In this document: positions 52,877-58,352 of the stretch, piece by piece | Numbering within the stretch: position 1 is the stretch's first letter | Layout of the letters: each line of letters begins with the position of its first letter | From: Psychromonas sp. Urea-02u-13 | Lineage (GTDB): Bacteria > Pseudomonadota > Gammaproteobacteria > Enterobacterales > Psychromonadaceae | Direction: 5' to 3' | Length of the DNA stretch: 58,352 bases | Assembly: GCF_002835995.1 (NCBI RefSeq) | Contig: NZ_PJBZ01000047.1 | Coordinates: forward strand, 1 to 58,352 | Position numbers and translations under genes: made by a program | Notes under the pieces: generated by a model | Told to the model about the DNA's origin: nothing | Databases searched by the model: none | Seen by the model: the letters and a program-made list of their open reading frames with translations, nothing else

Positions 52877-53587
52877 TTATTTCTCTAAATCAATGGTTTT
52901 ACAGCGTATAGATAATGTCGGCAAACTAGCGCAAAGGGATAAGCTACGTATAAAATCGATGGCTTTGGTTAAATCCTGAGTTTCAATTTTTAGATTATTC
53001 ATAATACGCCCATCATTGGTCATGTCGGTATCAACAACACTCGGGCATAAACAACAAACCTTAATACCCAATGGAAGCAGTTCTTGATAAAGAGATTGAC
53101 TGTAACTAACGATAGCGGCTTTTGTTGCGGAGTAAGCTGCTATTTTGGGCACTGGCTCTAAGCCTGCAGTTGAGCCAATATTATAAATTTCACCGTGACC
53201 TTGTTCCGTCATTTTTTCGATAACTAAATTACATGCTGTAATGGTAGAAAGTAGGTTTACGTTTATTAATTCAGAAAGTTGATTTAGCGTTAAGTTTATA
53301 TGGCCTGCCATTAAAACCCCTGCGCTATTGACCATAACATCGATAGAATTATGCTTATCAATAATGGATTTTATGCTGGACTCTACGTCTGTTGGTTTCT
53401 TAAAATCTACGCTAACTGTTTCTATATCGCATGAAGGATATTTTGCTTGTATCGCTAACTTAGTTTGATTGAGCGTTTCTTTATTTAAGGAAACTAAAAT
53501 AAGTGAGTACCCTTGCTGAGCAAAGTAATAAGCAATAGCCTTTCCTATACCACGACTGCCTCCAGTAATGAGTGCAAATTTAGACAT
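52877..53587 (-). CDS. Short-chain dehydrogenase/reductase
   Basis: The ~236-aa protein has the NAD(P)-binding TGGSRGIG (8-15), NSAG (87-90), and catalytic Ser139, Tyr152 and Lys156 (YSATK). I start at 53587, where AGGA precedes ATG; the frame extends 13 codons further. The C-terminus ends in SLPTLSIRCKTIDLEK, atypical but not obviously broken. Substrate is unknown; the gene stands alone. Confidence 0.88.
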   Translation of the reverse strand: MSKFALITGGSRGIGKAIAYYFAQQGYSLILVSLNKETLNQTKLAIQAKYPSCDIETVSVDFKKPTDVESSIKSIIDKHNSIDVMVNSAGVLMAGHINLTLNQLSELINVNLLSTITACNLVIEKMTEQGHGEIYNIGSTAGLEPVPKIAAYSATKAAIVSYSQSLYQELLPLGIKVCCLCPSVVDTDMTNDGRIMNNLKIETQDLTKAIDFIRSLSLCASLPTLSIRCKTIDLEK

Positions 53588-53808
53588 AGTGAGTTTCCTT
53601 GTTGATGAGTTTTGGCACCATAGCACCTTTAAATATTTATGATTGAAATAATATTTATCAATAACTTACTTTTTTATCACTTCAGTATTGATGAATAAAT
53701 CGATATTAAGCGAATGCGTTATTTCATACCTATTGCTCTAATCACGTGTTTGAATTGTATTTCAGTTGTTATTGTTTTTTTGTAAGCTAACATCGTTGCC
53801 AATTACAT

Positions 53809-53827
53809 GTTAATGATATACATTATC
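53809..53827. promoter_or_regulatory. Fur-box-like site
   Basis: GTTAATGATATACATTATC matches the classical 19-bp Fur consensus at 16 positions by eye. It lies 88 bp upstream of the secreted-protein gene at 53915 and about 220 bp from the divergent SDR gene. Confidence 0.55.
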
Positions 53828-53914
53828 ACTTTTAAATTAAATGGAATTTATTATTATTTAATTTTTTGGTGATGTATGAATTCATACTCAATAACAATAA
53901 AAGGATATACATAT

Positions 53915-54460
53915 ATGAAGCATTTAATACTATCGACCCTGTTAGTTACTACTTCTCTTTGTACTTTTGCTAACGCAAATACCAATGTTAACGAACATGT
54001 ATTTAAGTCTGAAGAATGGAAAGAAGTACATATAGATGAGGATCTTTATTGGGCTAATTTAACTCGGAGTTGCAACGAAAAATTCCCAGGATCTCGACCT
54101 CCAGACCTCTCAGATATACTCGGTTTTTCACAAAAATTTAAAAATGAAGCCACGCGTCCCCAGCTCTATACTTTCCTGAGGGAAACCTTTGGCTTTGCTG
54201 ACTCTAGTGATCCTAATATTCAATCTGCTTTCAACTTAAATGGTAAGCACCAAACTATTGCTCTCCCTTTTTATTTCCATGATCCAATATCGTACTACAA
54301 TTCCATCACACTTTTTTCAATTGGATTTGATGAAAATAATGTATTAACTACTCAGAGCCCACTTCTTGATGAAAATGGTGGCCGAAGAAGCGCATTATCG
54401 CTTGCTCCCTCTTTAGGTGAAGTAAAAACTTTCTGTATTTTAGGCAGTGAAAACAGTTAA
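53915..54460 (+). CDS. Secreted protein of unknown function, 181 aa
   Basis: A clear signal peptide (MKHLILSTLLVTTSLCTFANA) leads a mature protein of ~160 residues. It has Cys at NLTRSCNEKF and TFCILGS, possibly a disulfide. I start at 53915, with AAAGGA upstream; a further in-frame ATG at 53876 lacks one. A Fur-box-like site precedes it, hinting at iron-responsive expression, but no domain is recognised. Confidence 0.7.
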   Translation: MKHLILSTLLVTTSLCTFANANTNVNEHVFKSEEWKEVHIDEDLYWANLTRSCNEKFPGSRPPDLSDILGFSQKFKNEATRPQLYTFLRETFGFADSSDPNIQSAFNLNGKHQTIALPFYFHDPISYYNSITLFSIGFDENNVLTTQSPLLDENGGRRSALSLAPSLGEVKTFCILGSENS

Positions 54461-54559
54461 TTTTTTATAAGTGATGAGCAATCAATAAAAGTGAGAAGGA
54501 AATAATTATTTTGCATCTCACTTTTTAAAAATTAAGTTTTGCTAATCATATTACATATC

Positions 54560-54587
54560 GAAAATGTCGTTTTCATACGACATTTTC
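54560..54587. terminator. Hairpin after the secreted-protein gene
   Basis: GAAAATGTCG (54560-54569) and CGACATTTTC (54578-54587) form a 10-bp stem with an 8-nt loop. The downstream run ATTTAT is only moderately T-rich. Confidence 0.65.
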
Positions 54588-54679
54588 ATTTATAAAAATA
54601 AGAAGATATACGTAAAAAGGAGCGCTGGATTATCTGCGACCCTTTACGCGTTGACTCTATTAATTAAGAGTAAATAAAT

Positions 54680-55651
54680 ATGAATCTAAAATTTGCCGTT
54701 GCAGCCATCACTTTGGCTATGAGTTATCAAGCTTATGCGTATGATCGCTATTCTGTTTTTGAAGATTATGTTGACCAAAACTCAGTAGCAAGCAACAGTT
54801 TACGTGTGAATAAATTTATTAAAGTGATAGGGGAAGAAAAAAGTACAGTTGGAGAATACCTTTATAATCAAGAGAATAAAGTAATAAAACGTAAGTATTT
54901 GGATAGTACTTTTGATTACGAATACAACCCTGATGGCACACTTAAAGTCGCTAAGGCTTTAATGCAGCACAACAATCCTAATTCTCATATTCGCCATACG
55001 AAGCAGAACTTTATTTCTGAGTACGAATATAAAAATAGCCATAATACAAAGGTTGTCGACATTGAGCGAAAGAAAGTGTTTAACGAGCATGTCTCTAACT
55101 TAGATGGGCAACCAGAATCAACGTATACCATTCAGTATAAATATAGTGATGAAGGGAAATTAATTAAACGAGTTCAAACACCAGACAATGAGGTAGATAA
55201 ATCAAAACTCATTTTCCGTTATTTATACTACCCTGATGGGCGCTTAAAAAAAGTAATAGAGGTTCAAAATCTTAACTTGTTGATTGTCAGTAAAAATACA
55301 TTGAGGTTGAATTATTACAATAATGGAGAAATAAAAAAAGCGATCCATAAGAAAGATGGCGAAGTCATTAGAACTGTAGAGTTGCAATACGTTGATGATG
55401 CTTCACTAGTATACGCAGTGCACTATGTGGACCCTGTAAAAGAGTGGAAGGTTGATATGGACTTCTTTGGGCTTGCATTTTTTCCGATTAAAAACATGAA
55501 AGATAGCAGAGGCGAAAACGTTACTCAGTATGAGTATCGCTATCAAAGTACAGACGCTGATCTATTACCAGATGCTTTGGATGTAAAACTGACTCTGCCA
55601 AGCAATCATGTCATCGATCTCAAATATCGCTTTGAAAACTCTAATCTGTAG
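54680..55651 (+). CDS. Secreted YD/RHS-like repeat protein, 323 aa
   Basis: A signal peptide (FAVAAITLAMSYQAYA) is followed by repeated units of the form Y-x-Y-x-x-x-G-x-(L/I)-x-(K/R). Examples are YEYNPDGTLKVAKA, YKYSDEGKLIKRVQ, YLYYPDGRLKKVIE and YYNNGEIKKAI. These resemble the beta-strand repeats of RHS/YD proteins. There is no toxin tip or transport domain, so it is a small stand-alone repeat protein in the periplasm or outside. An imperfect hairpin in its leader (about 54611-54651) may affect expression. Confidence 0.7.
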   Translation: MNLKFAVAAITLAMSYQAYAYDRYSVFEDYVDQNSVASNSLRVNKFIKVIGEEKSTVGEYLYNQENKVIKRKYLDSTFDYEYNPDGTLKVAKALMQHNNPNSHIRHTKQNFISEYEYKNSHNTKVVDIERKKVFNEHVSNLDGQPESTYTIQYKYSDEGKLIKRVQTPDNEVDKSKLIFRYLYYPDGRLKKVIEVQNLNLLIVSKNTLRLNYYNNGEIKKAIHKKDGEVIRTVELQYVDDASLVYAVHYVDPVKEWKVDMDFFGLAFFPIKNMKDSRGENVTQYEYRYQSTDADLLPDALDVKLTLPSNHVIDLKYRFENSNL

Positions 55652-55864
55652 TCTTGTGAATAATTGAGGGCATCCCATATCTTAATATTTTAAGCTATGA
55701 ATTTTATGTACATCAAAATGTTGGGGCCCTCGAACTTTTTGGCTTATATGTTTATTAACAATATTTAAGCCATTATTTTGAATGTTGATTACGCGGTATA
55801 AGTGATTTATTAAGCATGTTTTTTCAGTTCAATGATTATTATTTTGTGCTTAAGTCGTTTTTAT
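55652..55864. other. Intergenic region
   Basis: AT-rich with no visible gene; it separates the repeat protein from the MITE-like element. Confidence 0.4.
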
Positions 55865-56046
<182 letters not shown>

Positions 56047-56374
56047 GTTATTACCCGCATGTTTATCTTTCTGCTCAACCAATATTTAATTTATTACTTG
56101 CAAAGAATGGAACCGCTCCTTTTCCTAAAAACCTCCCCCTGTTATGCCACTCTGCCTAATTAAGTTGCCTAAGATTTGACTGAAAAAATGAATGATCGCA
56201 ATATTTTTCGCTTGAGTGCTCGCTAACTATTAGCAGTGAAAATAACCAAGAGATCGTTTCTTTAATATTTTTAAAAGAAATCGGGAACCTTTTCCAATCT
56301 GCTTGCATCTTCATTATAAGTGACAAGGTTTTTTATGAACTGAGCACTACCTTAACTCAATTTAAAAGGAAGTA
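56047..56374. promoter_or_regulatory. Upstream region of the DUF4142/cupredoxin/sigma cluster
   Basis: No gene is seen. GGGAACC at 56283-56289 resembles the GGAAC -35 element of ECF sigma factors. A convincing -10 is not obvious, though GCATCTTC follows about 16 bases later. Since an ECF sigma gene lies downstream, autoregulation is possible. Confidence 0.35.
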
Positions 56375-56962
56375 ATGATGAAAAATATAATCCAAACACA
56401 AGCGAAACAATCTTTAATAATGAGTGTGAATTCGTACAGTAAAAAGCTAATAGCGATTGTAACCACATTAACCTTACTCAGTAGCTGTAGTCTTGAAGCT
56501 TCTGAGAAAAATCAGGAATTAACAGACGCAAACATAGCGGCCATTGTGGTTGGTGCAAACAACATCGATATTTCTGCTGGCGAAATTGCACTAAAGCGCT
56601 CTAAAAATGATGAGGTACGCAAATTCGCACGTACTATGATTAATGATCATACAGCGGTATTAAATGCGGCTGTCGCGTTAGTTACTAAGCTAGGTGTTAT
56701 CCCAGTAAACAATGATTTAGTGGCTGCCTTATCAGCGCAATCACAATCCCACGAAGAAAAATTAAAAACACTAACGGGCAATGCTTTTGATAAAAGTTAT
56801 ATTGACCACGAAGTTGCATACCACAAAGCGGTTATTGAAGTCATCGAAACACAGTTGATCCCTAGCGCTAAGAACCAAGAGCTTAAGAATATGTTGGTGC
56901 ATGTATTACCTGCTTTTAGAGCACACCTTAAGCACTGTGAAATGATCCAGAGTAATATTTAA
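56375..56962 (+). CDS. DUF4142 ferritin-like lipoprotein or exported protein
   Basis: The 195-aa protein has an N-terminal hydrophobic signal ending TLLSSCSLEAS, consistent with a lipoprotein. A four-helix DUF4142 domain follows: NIDISAGEIALKRSKNDEVRKFARTMINDH, then HEVAYHKAVIEV and a C-terminal LPAFRAHLKHCEMI. Family members are periplasmic with unknown activity. AAGGAAG precedes the ATG. The stop overlaps the ATG of the cupredoxin leader (TAATG), and an ECF sigma gene follows, so the three form a cluster. Confidence 0.85.
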   Translation: MMKNIIQTQAKQSLIMSVNSYSKKLIAIVTTLTLLSSCSLEASEKNQELTDANIAAIVVGANNIDISAGEIALKRSKNDEVRKFARTMINDHTAVLNAAVALVTKLGVIPVNNDLVAALSAQSQSHEEKLKTLTGNAFDKSYIDHEVAYHKAVIEVIETQLIPSAKNQELKNMLVHVLPAFRAHLKHCEMIQSNI

Positions 56963-57347
56963 TGCAGTGCATTCAAGCGCAAAATATACGTACCTTTTAC
57001 AGGCGTAAAAGGGCACGTATCTTAGGTACGTTACTATTCTTATTAACCAGTATTGTTATGTCGGCGGAGAGTCAGCCAAAGGAAGGTATCACGCACATAA
57101 AGTGAAAATTTCCGGATTTGAATTTTCGCCAAAGGAGTTAACCGTCAACATAGGTGATCGCGTTATTTGGCTCAATGAGGATATTACACCGCATAATATT
57201 ATAATTAGCACGACAGGGAAAAGGATCACACCCGATTTATCATCCACAGAAAGTGCGACCTATACCATCACTCAAAGCATAAATTACCAATGTGGTTTAC
57301 ATCCATCGATGGTGGGTAAAATACTTATTAACAAAAATATTCAATAA
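56962..57347 (+). pseudogene. Cupredoxin-like protein, frame disrupted after the signal peptide
   Basis: Frame 1 (56962-57105) encodes a 47-aa signal-type leader (RILGTLLFLLTSIVMSAES) and stops at TGA 57103-57105. The copper domain continues in another frame from 57102 to 57347: KISGFEFSPKELTVNIGDRV, then ligands His31, Cys64, His67 and Met70 in TPHN and CGLHPSM. One extra A in ATAAAGTG would restore a continuous ITHIKVKISGF. The GTG at 57102 overlaps the TGA, so reinitiation could make a leaderless domain. Reading error, pseudogene or programmed shift cannot be told apart here. Confidence 0.75.
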
Positions 57348-57354
57348 AGGTTAA

Positions 57355-57496
57355 TAGCAATTGGAATAACTAGCAGGTAACCCTTATAGGTTTAAAGGCC
57401 TTCTTTGTTATAAGTTGATAGAGGCACAAGCATTAATTCTGAGAGTGATACTATTTTGCTAGTGATCTTTTAGAGCATAGAAAATCCAATTGCTAT
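57355..57496. mobile_element. Short MITE-like inverted-repeat element
   Basis: ATAGCAATTGGA (57355-57366) and TCCAATTGCTAT (57485-57496) are perfect 12-bp inverted repeats bounding a 142-bp non-coding segment. It lies between the cupredoxin and sigma genes and could affect cotranscription. Confidence 0.6.
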
Positions 57497-57544
57497 CACT
57501 CGCTGTTAATAGAAATCGCTAGAAAAAAATAGGAGCAGAACAAT

Positions 57545-58270
57545 ATGACTTCGACTGAAAGCCAAATAATAACCATGGAAAGCATAGAAGTACCCGCTGA
57601 AGCGCTTACTGATGAAATGATTATAAGGGACATATTATCAGGTAACGTTAATGCCTATGGCAGTATCATGAGGCGCTACAATCAGCGCATTTATCGTTTA
57701 GCGCGCAGTATCGTTCAAAATGACGCGGCGGCTATGGATGTGGTACAGGAAGCGCATATTAAAGCCTATTCCAAAATTGCTGATTTTAAGGGCACTTCGT
57801 CTTTCTTAACCTGGCTTTACAGCATCACGCGTAATGAAGCGTTAATGCATTTACGTAAATATAAAATGGAGCGCGGTATGAATGTTATTGATATCCATTC
57901 ATTAGATGGTGAACAGCAAAGTGATAGCCCAGATCTACACGTGGCTCATCCGGATAACCTACCCGAGAAAAGTGTTGAGAATATTCAGCTACAGCAATTT
58001 ATTAATGGCAATGTGGATAAGATTTCCGAAAATTATAGAGTTGTATTTATTTTACTTGCGATTGAGAAGTTAAGTATTAGTGAAGTAGCGATGATTCTTA
58101 ATATTAAAGAAGCCACCGTGAAAACGCGTTATTTCAGAGCAAAGCGACTGATTCGAGAAAACATTCTCAATTACCTTGATACCGTAGGCATGAACGTTTA
58201 TGAATTTGGTGGAACGCACTGTGACACAGTTGTAAAAAATGTACTGGCAGTCATTAACGATAAACGCTAG
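57545..58270 (+). CDS. ECF-type RNA polymerase sigma factor
   Basis: The 241-aa sigma-70 family protein has region 2 (YGSIMRRYNQRIYRLARSIVQNDAAAMDVVQEAHIKAYSKIADFKGTSSFLTWLYSITRNEALMHLR) and region 4 (YRVVFILLAIEKLSISEVAMILNIKEATVKTRYFRAKRLIRE). The ~30-residue C-terminal extension contains His/Cys (GGTHCDTV). AGGAG precedes the ATG. An anti-sigma gene may lie just beyond the window. It clusters with DUF4142 and cupredoxin genes, suggesting an envelope or metal/oxidative stress response. Confidence 0.92.
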   Translation: MTSTESQIITMESIEVPAEALTDEMIIRDILSGNVNAYGSIMRRYNQRIYRLARSIVQNDAAAMDVVQEAHIKAYSKIADFKGTSSFLTWLYSITRNEALMHLRKYKMERGMNVIDIHSLDGEQQSDSPDLHVAHPDNLPEKSVENIQLQQFINGNVDKISENYRVVFILLAIEKLSISEVAMILNIKEATVKTRYFRAKRLIRENILNYLDTVGMNVYEFGGTHCDTVVKNVLAVINDKR

Positions 58271-58352
58271 TTCATTATGAGCCTGAGACTCAATAATGTG
58301 GCAATACTTCGCAGGGTTAGTTGCAGGGCAAACGGGTTATAAATAGGCAATC
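58271..58352. other. Window end after the sigma gene
   Basis: The last 82 bp show no completed feature. A following gene could begin here or beyond, but no supported start is visible. Confidence 0.3.

Overview
The window is about 58 kb of chromosome from an AT-rich, probably marine gammaproteobacterium. The gene set and order (lgt-thyA, ndk/pilD/tadA, a divergent fruR-fruBKA locus, sstT, orn next to rsgA and psd) resemble Psychromonas and its Vibrio/Alteromonadales relatives. The genus is inferred from protein resemblance only; there is no rRNA gene to anchor it.

Layout. (1) 1-37.3 kb is mostly ordinary backbone: a K+ channel, ilvA, psd, rsgA, orn, two identical tRNA-Gly genes, an EEP-family exported protein, ndk, pilD, tadA, an operon-like histidine kinase/HD-GYP regulator pair, sstT, lgt-thyA, an LpxR-like outer-membrane protein, a solute-binding protein paired with a GGDEF/EAL protein, a Tat-exported aminotransferase-fold protein, an ABC-F ATPase (ybiT) preceded by a small ORF, a DsbA-like lipoprotein, LysE/Lrp, a LysR regulator, the fructose PTS locus, gor and serC. 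Several small non-coding mobile-looking repeats lie between these genes. (2) 37.57-51.38 kb is an integrated element in tRNA-Trp, bounded by a perfect 48-bp repeat. It carries an HUH replication initiator, a packaging ATPase, a P2-like major capsid protein, about ten tiny membrane proteins, a repeat-bearing putative spike, a lysis module, and a repressor and tyrosine integrase. This is the layout of a corticovirus (PM2-like) tailless, membrane-containing provirus of about 11 kb. An extra HpaII-type restriction-modification pair sits between the integrase and attR. (3) 51.38-52.84 kb is a second, older-looking layer: a periplasmic binding protein gene between two diverged copies of the tRNA-Trp 3' end plus its native terminator. 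(4) 52.8-58.35 kb is accessory or stress-related: an SDR enzyme, a secreted protein behind a Fur-box-like site, a YD/RHS-like repeat protein, and a DUF4142/cupredoxin/ECF-sigma cluster in which the cupredoxin reading frame is broken.

How the parts work together. The provirus early genes (AlpA/MerR-like protein, small ORFs, Rep) and late genes (ATPase, capsid, membrane proteins, lysis) run leftward from a divergent control region at about 47.31-47.43 kb, while repressor and integrase run rightward. An array of CGTA motifs with exact 10-bp spacing lies inside attR, and related motifs lie in the control region; these are candidate integrase or regulator sites. The late-operon terminator next to attL also becomes the terminator of tRNA-Trp, whose own terminator has been displaced beyond attR. 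In the backbone, three Cra/FruR-like operators in the fruR-fruB gap explain coordinated control of fructose uptake (fruB, fruK, fruA).

Limits: functions come from motif recognition by eye, without database searches. Many provirus membrane proteins have no assigned function.
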